From positions 1 to 46,907 of the IMG/VR virus record IMGVR_UViG_3300030099_007399: 46,907 nt of DNA. The stretch is one strand, 5' to 3'. The DNA comes from a virus. The notes under the pieces are model-generated. The model did no database searches and was not told the DNA's origin. It saw only the letters and a program-made list of their open reading frames with translations. Below are positions 18,513 to 27,097 of this stretch, one piece after another. The first letter of the stretch is position 1; each line of letters opens with the position of its first letter. A program made the position numbers and the translations under genes.

Positions 18513-19946
18513 TTAAACGCTTGCGTGAGCTGTTCCAGCGTCGCCGTGTCTACCATCCCTAAGGGTAAACTTGCTTGTTTGAAAGTGCTCTTTAATACCT
18601 TGATAGTATGCGGTAGTCGCCGCAGTATCGGAACCATTGGAGCCGGTGTTCCTATCTTTATCTCCAGTAGCACCACTATAAGCAACAGCCAACGGGTCTT
18701 GTGGATGGAAGACTGTGAAGTCATTAAAGTTTTGATAACTGTAAGTGATTTCTTCATTTCCACCACCAGCGTCACCTCCGGTAACATTAACTGAGGACAA
18801 CTTGTTTTTCTTGCCCATGTCAACCAACAGACCCTCTCGAAGATGCAATCTAATAGTCTCATTTTGAATATTAGATGTGTTTGACGGGTCAATGAAGCCT
18901 TCTTCAGTAACGTTAATTAAGTCGCCAGAAGTTGAAATACACGTAATTTCGCAAGTTGCTTCCGTGGGGAACGGAACGAACCTGTGATATCGACCTCTTC
19001 GGCCTAACTCAAAAATATCTTCTCTTCCGAAGTCGGTAGAGCATGTGATACTTTGAACGTGAACTTTAAAGCTTCCGTTGTCTCTTTCAACAGTACCGCT
19101 AGTGCTAACACCAGGAATCTGCCTGGGAAGAACCGTACCCAGTCCAGAAACAGCGCCGTTAACATCACGATACCCTCTTGTGTGCCTGTCGCCTCCTGCG
19201 GTGTCATTTCCAGGATAAACGTATAGAACATCCTCTCTTCTGTTTACACCGCCTGAACCCTGGGTGAATGCTAACGGGTCCTCTTCTCGAGTGATAAAGT
19301 CTGTCGCAGACCATAAGGCCATAGCAGGCACGCCATTGGCGATTTCGGTTGCATGAAAAACTTTATCTTGGCCAACCAAAGAAACACTCTCTGTGGCGTA
19401 ACCGTCGATACCAACAGTGTAGCTAACAGAATTCACAAACATTCCAGACATCATAACTGAAATTTCTGGCTGGTCTTTGTACCAAGCAGCGCCATCAGAG
19501 CCGCCATTGTCAATAACGTTTGCGGCAATCTCGCTTGTATCTTTATAAACATTTAAAGCAAAATCGCACTGAGCTTTAGAACGACCAATCAAAGTGGCTG
19601 CAGTAGCCTTGTTGTCTGCGTCGGTGGTTGATAGCTCTCCGTCTCCATTAATAGATGTCGCCAAAACGTAAGCTGGGCAGTATCCATCAAGAACTTTCTC
19701 AATATCTACGGAGATATCAGGAATACCTTCAATATTTTCATAGATTTGAAGCATTCCAAGTTCAAATGTTTGCTCCAAATTAAAAGTGGTTGTAATGCCA
19801 ACAGACTGAAGTCCATGAAGCTGCCTGAATTTACCCTTATCGGCTTGGGCAATGTCAGTAGGGTCATTGACACCCTTGACTTGGGCAGAGCCAACTGGAC
19901 CCATTCCGGCCTTTTTTGCGGCATAAAAAATTCTTTTGTTTGCCAT
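18513..19946 (-). CDS. Major tail tube protein (probable)
   Basis: A 477-residue protein with its own upstream promoter-like motif and a downstream terminator, the layout of a highly expressed virion gene. The body is beta-rich; a segment around residues 165-185 (VNSVSYTVGIDGYATESVSL) matches the look of tail tube beta-sandwich strands. It lies between neck genes and the tape measure cluster, where the tail tube belongs. It is longer than typical tube proteins, so residues beyond about 250 may be an extra surface domain. The ATG at 19946 has AGGAGAG upstream. I see no sheath gene nearby. Assignment rests on position and fold-like pattern. Confidence 0.7.
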   Translation of the reverse strand: MANKRIFYAAKKAGMGPVGSAQVKGVNDPTDIAQADKGKFRQLHGLQSVGITTTFNLEQTFELGMLQIYENIEGIPDISVDIEKVLDGYCPAYVLATSINGDGELSTTDADNKATAATLIGRSKAQCDFALNVYKDTSEIAANVIDNGGSDGAAWYKDQPEISVMMSGMFVNSVSYTVGIDGYATESVSLVGQDKVFHATEIANGVPAMALWSATDFITREEDPLAFTQGSGGVNRREDVLYVYPGNDTAGGDRHTRGYRDVNGAVSGLGTVLPRQIPGVSTSGTVERDNGSFKVHVQSITCSTDFGREDIFELGRRGRYHRFVPFPTEATCEITCISTSGDLINVTEEGFIDPSNTSNIQNETIRLHLREGLLVDMGKKNKLSSVNVTGGDAGGGNEEITYSYQNFNDFTVFHPQDPLAVAYSGATGDKDRNTGSNGSDTAATTAYYQGIKEHFQTSKFTLRDGRHGDAGTAHASV

Positions 19947-20010
19947 TATTTTTCTCTCCTGTTTCTATATAGAATCTCTGCTTGCTACCCAGAGACTAGC
20001 GCTAGTTAAC

Positions 20011-20021
20011 ATATTATACAC
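20011..20021 (-). promoter_or_regulatory. Putative phage late promoter (GTGTATAATAT) before tail tube
   Basis: Leftward strand reads AATTTGGTGTATAATATG with no -35 box. It is about 65 bases upstream of the tail tube ATG and nearly identical to the motif at 27675-27685. Confidence 0.55.
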
Positions 20022-20026
20022 CAAAT

Positions 20027-21022
20027 TTATATATCGGACGATATTAATGAAAAAGTTGCCCTTACTGTGCTTCTGTGAAGCCAGCTATTTACTGGCGGCA
20101 TATCTGTGCATTCCATCTTGTCAATTCTGGCTTGATTATACCTAAAGCCCCCTTCTCCAGTTGGAGATATTAAGTCTGGATACATTTTAGCATTTTTGAC
20201 TGGATATCCTAGCCTATTCAGTTGAAGTGGGTACTTTTTGTTTTCTTTCATCATAGCTCTATTGATAAGATATATAATTTTCTCATTTTGATTCAAAAGT
20301 ATGTCTCTTAAATTGTTTTTCTCAAACTCATTATCAGAGAATATATGGAATAAAATATCGTTATAAACTATCTGCCCCCCGCCAATAGCCCATCCTTGAT
20401 TTTTGCCTCCTTTGGATAATTCTAACGCAACAACAGGCAGTTGAAGCCTTCTCTTGCCAAGTTGGTTTCTTGAGCCAGAACTAGAAATTAAATAAGAATC
20501 TAAATCCTCAATATCATAAGAGTCATACATAAGCTCTTGAACAAATTTTTCGGATGCTAAAGTTATGCCTACGGTTCTATGGCTAAAATTAGCCTCTACT
20601 CTTCTTCTTATTGGGACAGGGTAGTCAAATAATATTCTTCCATTTGGATAGTCAACATAGTGAGAGTACGTTGCATCGCCAGAACCATAAAAATAACCAT
20701 CTACCCAAACTCCACTTACATGTATTGGTTTTGTGTCGTTGTATGTAAATCCAGACTCCCAAACCCAATCATTTCTAAATCCTTCCCAAACTTGTCCTTG
20801 CTCATAGTTTGGGTCATCAGACATCCTAAGTCTATATCTAGAACTTGAGTCGGAAAATGAGCCTGAAGCTGCGGGGCTTCTAGATATATTTTGAAATGCA
20901 CCTACTTGTAAAAAAGACCAAGATAAAAAATCTTGAACTCCTAGCAAGAGATTGTTGCTAATATTATCTTTCTGGATAGATGTAACGCCTTTAAATTTTG
21001 CGGGGTCTTGAATAAATGCCAT
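20027..21022 (-). CDS. Neck / tail completion protein candidate
   Basis: A 331-residue protein. The N-terminus (MAFIQDPAKFKGVTSIQKDN) and the central Trp/Tyr/Gly-rich part (WEGFRNDWVWESGFTYND; WVDGYFYGSGDATYSHYVDYPN) suggest a beta-rich structural protein; the C-terminus is beta-strand again. Located between the probable head-tail joining gene and tail tube, where tail terminator or neck proteins lie. The start at 21022 has AGGGGAT upstream and lies 3 bases after the preceding stop. No family recognised; role inferred from order. Confidence 0.5.
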   Translation of the reverse strand: MAFIQDPAKFKGVTSIQKDNISNNLLLGVQDFLSWSFLQVGAFQNISRSPAASGSFSDSSSRYRLRMSDDPNYEQGQVWEGFRNDWVWESGFTYNDTKPIHVSGVWVDGYFYGSGDATYSHYVDYPNGRILFDYPVPIRRRVEANFSHRTVGITLASEKFVQELMYDSYDIEDLDSYLISSSGSRNQLGKRRLQLPVVALELSKGGKNQGWAIGGGQIVYNDILFHIFSDNEFEKNNLRDILLNQNEKIIYLINRAMMKENKKYPLQLNRLGYPVKNAKMYPDLISPTGEGGFRYNQARIDKMECTDMPPVNSWLHRSTVRATFSLISSDI

Positions 21023-21024
21023 TT

Positions 21025-21681
21025 TTATCCCCTTCCACCTAAGGCAGAAATAAAAAGTTGTGTTAAGTCGTTCTGCAATTGAGGAAGAACAGAATCAATA
21101 GCCCGAGTAATAAAGTTATTGTCCTCTGAGCCAGAGTGTTCTGGCGGAACCCTCCATCCACGACCCTTAACCATTATTTTGTCTCCTGTTCGGGACCTTT
21201 TTGGAAATCCAGCTTTAACTTCGAAGCTTCTAATAATAACAGCATCGCCTAAAGTTAATAACCATTTAAGCCAAGGTAAGCTTTGACCTTTTTCTGTTTC
21301 TTGAAGCCCATCTTCTGAGCCCGATGTTACAGTTTGAAGGTCTGAAGGAGCTGCTTCAATTGTAAATTTAGCCACTATTTTGTCTCCAGATATTCTTGGG
21401 CTTTCTACTTTTAATTTTACAATATTAGATACGGCTGATGCTATTCCATCAGGGTTTACAGATTCTAAACCAAACTCCTCTCTTAAATTTCCGCTTTGCA
21501 AAGAGTCCATTGTTGAAGATTGCAAAATAGCGTTATACACTTGATTTTTAACTTCCATTTTTATTTTGTCAGTGCTTTTATTAAAGTTTTTTTTCATGTG
21601 TTTTTGAATAGCCATAAGTATATCTTTTTTAACTTTATCTTCATTAACCATTTTTAGAGAAAAGTTTAAAGAATTAGACAT
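21025..21681 (-). CDS. Head-tail joining / tail completion candidate
   Basis: A 218-residue protein starting MSNSLNFSLKM at the ATG 21681, preceded by GGAGG; an upstream TTG (21696) is possible but has no such site. The N-terminal helical part (KKDILMAIQKHMKKNFNKS) followed by a beta domain resembles HK97 gp10-like joining proteins in outline only. It follows the neck/beta-helix gene by one base and precedes the 331-residue neck candidate. Role inferred from position. Confidence 0.5.
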   Translation of the reverse strand: MSNSLNFSLKMVNEDKVKKDILMAIQKHMKKNFNKSTDKIKMEVKNQVYNAILQSSTMDSLQSGNLREEFGLESVNPDGIASAVSNIVKLKVESPRISGDKIVAKFTIEAAPSDLQTVTSGSEDGLQETEKGQSLPWLKWLLTLGDAVIIRSFEVKAGFPKRSRTGDKIMVKGRGWRVPPEHSGSEDNNFITRAIDSVLPQLQNDLTQLFISALGGRG

Positions 21682-21682
21682 A

Positions 21683-23209
21683 TTATCCTCCAGCAACCCG
21701 GCTAAGCATCTGAGCGAAATACCTGTCTTGAGTTATACCCCAAGGAACAGCTTCTCCACTTCTTTCGCATATCCATTTTCTGTATGGAGACAGATTTTTA
21801 TTTAAAAGTATTCTGTCACATTTTTCGAGTTTAGGTAAATTATAAATGTATCCTATAACCATAACAGAAGAATCTGGGTTTTCAACAGGGCCAAAAACAG
21901 ACCAGTCTTTTTGACTCCAATAAACTCTAAGCCTTAAATCTTCTTTTACTGCTCTACTGCTTTTACCCTCTCCTCCACACCAAGGACAAATCGTGTGATT
22001 TTGAAATGGAACAGGGCCTCCTTCTTTGTATATGTTTGATGACTTTTTCTGTCTTGGACTATATATACAATTAGGGCATATTGAGTTTTTAGTAGACGGA
22101 TAGATTAACTGACAGTCTTGTCCTGTAGGTCCGTCTATTAATAAATCAGCCATTGTCTCGTGGCTAGAAAAAATAGAACCAGGAATTTCAAACGATGGAG
22201 GCGCGCCATAAACTATTTCAACAACAGAAGCTTTTTCTACAGCGCCAATATCATATGCATCTCCTTGAGGCCTAGATGTTCCCAAAATATCTGACGTAAC
22301 ATCGGCGATAGTTTTACCAAAATCTAAAACAACTGAATTTTTAGCCAAAGAAAAAATATTGCTTTCTGCGTCAGCGAATACATTTTGCGCTCTTTCTTGC
22401 AGTTGATGATTTGTCCCTCCAAAGTCATCAGCGCTGGAATCACTGCTTACATTATAATTAAAGGTTTTAGTTCCTGTATGAAAAGCTATTTGGCTGTAAC
22501 AAAAAGTAATTGAGCTTCCACCACTATCAACCGCGCCAATAACAATATTATTTTCAACTGTAATATTAAGAGTGCATGAAGCTACATTAGCAAATCTAAT
22601 TCCAAAATTATTTAAAGTGCCTTGGTCTCTTACATAAATAGAGTTATGATATATGAACATATTTGTTGTGCCGCCAGAAGCATCGGTGCCATATGCATAT
22701 ATTGCTGTGGGAGTCGTGTTTGCGGAGCCATCAATAACTATTATATTATTAGTTACATAATTTGAGCTTGATACTCCAGTTGAACTTTGACCTATGAATA
22801 TACCATATTGAAATGTGCCATGAACCAAGCAGTTGTCTACCCTGCAGTCTCTAGAAGTTCCTGAAGCTAAAAAATTAATTGCCTTTTCACTGTTACTGCT
22901 TCCACTTACTCTTATTCCGTCTATTCTGGTGTAAGGCACCCCTACTGATATGGGGGTAGATGCGGATATATAAGCGCCAGATGAAAAATCAATACCATGA
23001 CCTTCTTTATTGGCGGCATAAATTTTTGGATAGTCGTTAGAGTCTGGGGTAGACGACCATCCAGAAAGAGTCACAGACCCTAAGTTTCCGCCAGTGTAGC
23101 ACTCAGCCCATTGGTCTGCGCTAGACTGTCCATCTGCAAAATCTTCCCATAAAGCTAATGTCGTAAAATCTCCGCCGCCTGCGGGTTTTATGGTTTTTAC
23201 TGTAGGCAT
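21683..23209 (-). CDS. Beta-helix adhesin-like domain fused to a zinc-ribbon neck protein
   Basis: A 508-residue protein. Residues 1-325 form a right-handed beta-helix that opens GGGDFTTLALWEDFADG and contains WAECYTGGNLGSVTLSGWSS, paralogous to the start of the tail protein at 5151-8189. Residues about 365-508 are different: C378-x2-C381 and C408-x2-C411 form a zinc-ribbon-like pair around GGPVPFQNHTICPWC, followed by a compact beta domain. I associate this Cys module with small head-tail joining proteins of other phages, from memory. The fusion would place a beta-helix at the neck. Its ATG at 23209 is 4 bases after the LamG gene's stop. Confidence 0.6.
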   Translation of the reverse strand: MPTVKTIKPAGGGDFTTLALWEDFADGQSSADQWAECYTGGNLGSVTLSGWSSTPDSNDYPKIYAANKEGHGIDFSSGAYISASTPISVGVPYTRIDGIRVSGSSNSEKAINFLASGTSRDCRVDNCLVHGTFQYGIFIGQSSTGVSSSNYVTNNIIVIDGSANTTPTAIYAYGTDASGGTTNMFIYHNSIYVRDQGTLNNFGIRFANVASCTLNITVENNIVIGAVDSGGSSITFCYSQIAFHTGTKTFNYNVSSDSSADDFGGTNHQLQERAQNVFADAESNIFSLAKNSVVLDFGKTIADVTSDILGTSRPQGDAYDIGAVEKASVVEIVYGAPPSFEIPGSIFSSHETMADLLIDGPTGQDCQLIYPSTKNSICPNCIYSPRQKKSSNIYKEGGPVPFQNHTICPWCGGEGKSSRAVKEDLRLRVYWSQKDWSVFGPVENPDSSVMVIGYIYNLPKLEKCDRILLNKNLSPYRKWICERSGEAVPWGITQDRYFAQMLSRVAGG

Positions 23210-23213
23210 TTAA

Positions 23214-24233
23214 CTATCCATTTGAGTCTGATTGAATTTGCCTTTTTGATTTAACAAACCTGTCGTTCAGTTCATCAACTTGAACTTGAGCGTCAATGCT
23301 ATCTGTATTGTCTCTTTTCTTAAAGTTGATACCACCGCTATTAACTATAATTCCAGCTTGAGTTCTACGATTAGCGGTAATGATTTCATGTAAAACGTCA
23401 TCTCCTGTAATCGCTGCTTCATCTGTGGCTTCTTCTTCGCCTCCTCCTCCTCCTCCTCCCCCTCCTCCAGAAGAGGTAAACGGAACATTATCGGTTCCCA
23501 TATAGGCGTTAGGATAAAAGAAATTAGTTATTCCTGCCGCACTTGCTTGAAATTGATTATCTCCATAGGCTGGGCTACTAGTTTCAGTCAAGCCATTTGC
23601 GTTTAAAACATCCCTGTATGCCCCATTTGTATCGGCAGAACTGCCAACGTATGGCCCACCCATTGGATAATATGCTAGCATTTTTCCAGGCCGAACAAAA
23701 AGAGGAGAAGCCCCATTATAAAGACTTGTTCTTTCGCCGGCAGTAAGAACTGTGGACCATCCCGCCCACTCAGCTATCTCTCCGTCAAAATAATAACCTG
23801 TACCTGGATTGGCGGGGAAGGCTAGTCCAATTTTAAAATCAAGGCCAGAGGTGCTGTGGTCAGAGGTTTTATTACTGGTGTTTGTTTTTACTATGGAGTT
23901 GTCTACATAAAGATTTCTTGAGCCATATTGAAAATCAGCAACAATGTGATACCAAGTTATGCTATTGTCGGCTATAATAACGTCGGTTGTTGTTTGATAG
24001 CTGGCGTGGTAACGTAACCTCATTTTACCGTTAGTAATCATAAAAACGCCTAATCTTCCTTGGCCACTAGAGCCGTCATACTGCTCCCAAACACCCCCAT
24101 TCTGTCTGCCGTGTGGTTTAATCCAACACGACACAGTAAAGGTATAGTTAGTATTGCTAAACGAAGAGTCATTTAAAATATTAACATTCTCTTTGCCAAT
24201 ACAATCATCTGTTCCGTCAAATATAATGCTCAT
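23214..24233 (-). CDS. LamG / concanavalin-like lectin protein with C-terminal anchor module
   Basis: A 339-residue protein. Residues 1-190 look like a LamG jelly roll (FDGTDDCIG at the start, FTVSCWIKPHG, ITWYHIVADFQYGSRNLYVDN, FDGEIAEWAGWSTVLTAGE). A poly-glycine and Glu linker lies near 254-268. The last 70 residues (AITGDDVLHEIITANRRTQ...VDELNDRF) are paralogous to the separate 67-residue protein at 25884-26087. This looks like a sugar-binding decoration tied to the virion by a small anchor. ATG overlaps the preceding stop as TAATG, with GGAG upstream. Confidence 0.65.
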   Translation of the reverse strand: MSIIFDGTDDCIGKENVNILNDSSFSNTNYTFTVSCWIKPHGRQNGGVWEQYDGSSGQGRLGVFMITNGKMRLRYHASYQTTTDVIIADNSITWYHIVADFQYGSRNLYVDNSIVKTNTSNKTSDHSTSGLDFKIGLAFPANPGTGYYFDGEIAEWAGWSTVLTAGERTSLYNGASPLFVRPGKMLAYYPMGGPYVGSSADTNGAYRDVLNANGLTETSSPAYGDNQFQASAAGITNFFYPNAYMGTDNVPFTSSGGGGGGGGGGEEEATDEAAITGDDVLHEIITANRRTQAGIIVNSGGINFKKRDNTDSIDAQVQVDELNDRFVKSKRQIQSDSNG

Positions 24234-24742
24234 TACGTCTCCTCGTATAAGGATACGGATGCAACGTAAACGTCTCCACTGACTCCGTCTCCACTAACAT
24301 CTCTCAAAATTCCTAGTCTGACTATATCTCCTGCGGCTACGCTGTCTTTTGCTGATAGCGTAAACGTAAGGATGTCTAGGTCTCCGGCTGTCCCAGGAAC
24401 TGTTTTCGTGCTGGCGGTTGCGCCAAAATCAAAGTCCTGGGCGGCATCCAAGTCTAAAGAATCTCCATCCGTAATGGCCTCAAGTAAACATGCGAATGCA
24501 ACGTCTCCACTGGTTGCGGAGGCGGTATAGTAAGCTATGTCGCATTTCAATGTTCCGCTTCCGGTATATTCAGCAGGCATAAAAAACATGCCCGTAGATG
24601 CACTTTCGTCGACAGAATCATCAAAAGCCAGACCAACTCTTGAAAAAGGGCTGATGCCATGATTAACATAAGTTGGACCCGTAGTGGATGCTGCTGGTCC
24701 AAGCGCAGTAGATGGGAAATTTAATGTAAAGTTTCTAGCCAT
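24233..24742 (-). CDS. Small beta-rich structural protein
   Basis: A 169-residue Ala/Gly/Thr/Ser-rich protein with alternating hydrophobic strands (GTLKCDIAYYTASATSGDVAF; GDLDILTFTLSAKDSVAAGD), suggesting a jelly-roll decoration or minor capsid protein. It overlaps its downstream neighbour as TAATG and its ATG overlaps the preceding stop region. No membrane segment or enzyme motif. It belongs to the cluster of surface-decoration genes between capsid and tail. Confidence 0.5.
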   Translation of the reverse strand: MARNFTLNFPSTALGPAASTTGPTYVNHGISPFSRVGLAFDDSVDESASTGMFFMPAEYTGSGTLKCDIAYYTASATSGDVAFACLLEAITDGDSLDLDAAQDFDFGATASTKTVPGTAGDLDILTFTLSAKDSVAAGDIVRLGILRDVSGDGVSGDVYVASVSLYEET

Positions 24743-25251
24743 TATTCAATCCCCTTTGCTGTTCGAATTACTACTTGTGGGTCAGCGGCTAGCCACGCAT
24801 CAAGATTTAGCTCCATTGCAGAAACCTCGTCTTCAGTGGTGGCAGCATCAACATTGTCTTGAGCAGCATAAAGCAAGTCTTGCCCTTGGTCAATCCAACC
24901 GGCGAGCTGAGAGACATAAGTCACTCTTGCCGTATTTCCGGCCGCGATTGCCAATTGAAGGATGAGCAGAAGACTGAGCTTCTCGTCATCCGTGTACTTG
25001 CTTCTAATAGCTTCGCCAAGGTCTTCCTTAAATTGGTCTTTTTTATCAGACTTAACCTGAGATAGCCACTCAGCGTCGGCAGATGCTCTTTCAGAGGCGC
25101 TTTTTAAAATAATTGAATTCCCATATACTTTCCAGTGTCGTTTAGGAGAGTCAGGAATATTAGGATTTATAAGCCATTCATCAAGGCTATATTCTGGAGT
25201 ATTTACACTCTCAATAACCTCAAGGGTTTTTTTATTTACTACTGTCGCCAT
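24742..25251 (-). CDS. Unknown virion-cluster protein
   Basis: A 169-residue protein. The N-terminal third is beta-like (NKKTLEVIESVNTPEYSLDEWL) and the rest helical with Asp/Glu-rich stretches (AAQDNVDAATTEDEVSAMELN). The composition resembles small tail-fibre assembly or chaperone proteins, but no family is recognised. GGAGTACATAAA precedes the ATG at 25251. It lies between the lectin/decoration genes and the connector-region paralogs. Confidence 0.45.
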   Translation of the reverse strand: MATVVNKKTLEVIESVNTPEYSLDEWLINPNIPDSPKRHWKVYGNSIILKSASERASADAEWLSQVKSDKKDQFKEDLGEAIRSKYTDDEKLSLLLILQLAIAAGNTARVTYVSQLAGWIDQGQDLLYAAQDNVDAATTEDEVSAMELNLDAWLAADPQVVIRTAKGIE

Positions 25252-25252
25252 T

Positions 25253-25891
25253 TTATGTACTCCAGCTATCTAATGGTTCAACTTTTCTTGAAAGAAATTC
25301 TTGTATGTCTGTGGTTTGGTCTCTTCTAAGTGCTGTAGCTGCATGCAAAATAGGGTTAGGGGTAAGTATATCCCTGTGCTCCTTTATTCCTCTCTCATGT
25401 GGCTCTCTCTTATCTATGCCCCTCTCTTCAATATAAACAACTAAATCATCTGCGGCTAGAAAATTAGCCTCTACTTCTGGGTCAAAAACATCGTCTGTTT
25501 CGCTATGAGGCAAATTGTCAAAATCAAAATGAAGGACACTTCTGTTTGTCATTACTGTTTGAAATACTGGCTCTCCATCTGGCCCAACGATTTGCGCTCC
25601 ATTATCATCTTCAATTGGTTCTGTTACAATCTCACAAAAAGGAAAATCGACGGTTGGATTAGGTTCACCCCATTCTTTTTTCTTATTAAGTATAGCAAGA
25701 GCAAGGGCGGCAGACTGAAGCTCTAGTTCAGAAGCGTTGTTTCCGGGCCAAGTCACCACTTGATGAACTTTCAATTCTTGACTTCCCCACCTACCTCCAG
25801 CAGCCCTGCAAGTAATTACATCTCCCCTTCTTTTGACGCCTTTTTCCCCTTGACGCCTAACAGAAACCATAAGTTCTATTTCATTAGGCAC
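25253..25891 (-). CDS. Unknown virion-cluster protein, paralog of 26092-26580
   Basis: A 212-residue protein with a GTG start at 25891 (GGAG 8 bases upstream), overlapping the previous gene's end by 8 bases. The N-terminus has KRRGDVITCRAAGGRWGSQE followed by LKVHQVVTWP; the neighbour at 26092-26580 has the matching KRPGDVICIKLEGFADWGS and TRVHQVVPW, and both continue with a (V)DF strand. Function unknown; paralogy and location between capsid and tail genes suggest a virion component. Confidence 0.5.
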   Translation of the reverse strand: MPNEIELMVSVRRQGEKGVKRRGDVITCRAAGGRWGSQELKVHQVVTWPGNNASELELQSAALALAILNKKKEWGEPNPTVDFPFCEIVTEPIEDDNGAQIVGPDGEPVFQTVMTNRSVLHFDFDNLPHSETDDVFDPEVEANFLAADDLVVYIEERGIDKREPHERGIKEHRDILTPNPILHAATALRRDQTTDIQEFLSRKVEPLDSWST

Positions 25892-26087
25892 TGTATCTGT
25901 CTCCGTTGTTTTCTATAAATCTGTTGTCAAGTTCGTCTATGGCATTTTGAGCCTCTGGCAAATCTTCTCCTCTTCTACCGTCAAAATAAATCCCGCCATT
26001 ACTCATTTTCATTCCCGCTTGAATTCTCCTATTCGCTGAAATAACTTCTGTGACTACATCAGCTCCTGTCAATGCTATTTCTGACAT
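25884..26087 (-). CDS. Small stand-alone copy of the anchor module
   Basis: A 67-residue protein with a GGAGG ribosome site. Nearly its full length (ALTGADVVTEVISANRRIQ...NGGIYFDGR...AIDELDNRF) matches the C-terminal 70 residues of the LamG protein at 23214-24233. This suggests a small structural module that can exist alone or carry a lectin domain. Ends by overlapping the GTG start of the next gene. Confidence 0.6.
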   Translation of the reverse strand: MSEIALTGADVVTEVISANRRIQAGMKMSNGGIYFDGRRGEDLPEAQNAIDELDNRFIENNGDRYSA

Positions 26088-26091
26088 TGTT

Positions 26092-26580
26092 TTAAACCTC
26101 CAAAAGACTATTTTTTATTTGATTTTTATTATATTCAAATTCTATAATAATTTCTTCCTCTGTTTTTTGTGAAATATATTTTTGAATATCTATTTCTCTA
26201 AAAAAATAAGGCTCAACGTAACAGTCATCTCTTATAACGTCTTTTTTTAAGGTTGGGTCTTCTATTGACTCAATGTTAAAATATTTGTATGACCTAGTTT
26301 TGGTTACCTCTTTTGAGCAAATCAAATCTCCTCGATAGTTTACAAAATCTACCGTTTCGACTTGCTTATATGGAGTTATACGTGCATCGACGGTACCTGT
26401 TTTTTTTATTTCTTCCCTGAGTTGTAATTCTAATTCATCGTCAATCCAAGGGACCACCTGATGAACTCTTGTCTCCATGGAGCCCCAGTCAGCAAAACCC
26501 TCTAATTTAATACATATGACATCTCCCGGCCTCTTGTCATACGCTCTCGAATTTTTTGTTCTAATTAAGGCTTCTAACAT
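26092..26580 (-). CDS. Unknown virion-cluster protein, paralog of 25253-25891
   Basis: A 162-residue protein related to the next-but-one gene by the KRPGDVICIKLEG and VHQVVPW stretch and a similar continuation. Its C-terminal half is more charged and lacks the paralog's extension. The ATG lies at 26580, directly abutting the preceding gene's stop (26581). No domain recognised; a connector or tail-completion role is possible by location. Confidence 0.45.
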   Translation of the reverse strand: MLEALIRTKNSRAYDKRPGDVICIKLEGFADWGSMETRVHQVVPWIDDELELQLREEIKKTGTVDARITPYKQVETVDFVNYRGDLICSKEVTKTRSYKYFNIESIEDPTLKKDVIRDDCYVEPYFFREIDIQKYISQKTEEEIIIEFEYNKNQIKNSLLEV

Positions 26581-27078
26581 TTATTCGTACCAAATGGTTA
26601 CCCAACCTCTATTGTAACTAGTTGAATCAAAGTCAGTAGAATCAAAACTTCCGCCCGTTTTTCTGATAAGCACAACTTTTTTATTTGTAATTCCAGAAAC
26701 AGCAACATCAACTGCTGTCATGTGCGTCCCGCTTTTTGAGTGATTGTCTCCAAAATACACTGTGTCCGCATCATTCCTAATTGTAAACGCAGTGTTTCTC
26801 GTGCCCTTCCAAGTGTCAGAATATTCAAGCTCGTGATTTACTTTAACAAATCCAGTGCTGTCCATATTCCAATCGCCAATCTCGACAGTATTTCTTCTAA
26901 GCCCGTAATCGTCAAATCTAGACTGATAATCTCCGGAGGCCCTGACCGCGAAATCAAGTTCAGTAATAGTCGATGTAACATTTACATCAATTCTTTGTGT
27001 ATCTCCAAGCTTGTTTACTGAAACAACACCGTCATTATTGTTGTATCCATCGCTTGTTTTTATTTTTTTTATCGGCAT
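26581..27078 (-). CDS. Beta-rich virion-cluster protein
   Basis: A 165-residue protein beginning MPIKKIKTSDGYNNNDGVVS. Alternating polar/hydrophobic strands and Gly/Asp turns (YFGDNHSKSGTHMTAVDVAVSG) suggest a beta-sandwich. GGAGAAATATT precedes the ATG at 27078. Sits right after the head-tail connector candidate. No family recognised. Confidence 0.45.
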   Translation of the reverse strand: MPIKKIKTSDGYNNNDGVVSVNKLGDTQRIDVNVTSTITELDFAVRASGDYQSRFDDYGLRRNTVEIGDWNMDSTGFVKVNHELEYSDTWKGTRNTAFTIRNDADTVYFGDNHSKSGTHMTAVDVAVSGITNKKVVLIRKTGGSFDSTDFDSTSYNRGWVTIWYE

Positions 27079-27097
27079 AATATTTCTCCGTTAATGT

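Noticed and set aside
20031-20044. ATATCG-TC-CGATAT palindrome as a terminator
   Set aside because: AT-rich short stem overlapping the end of a gene, without a T-run in the right place.
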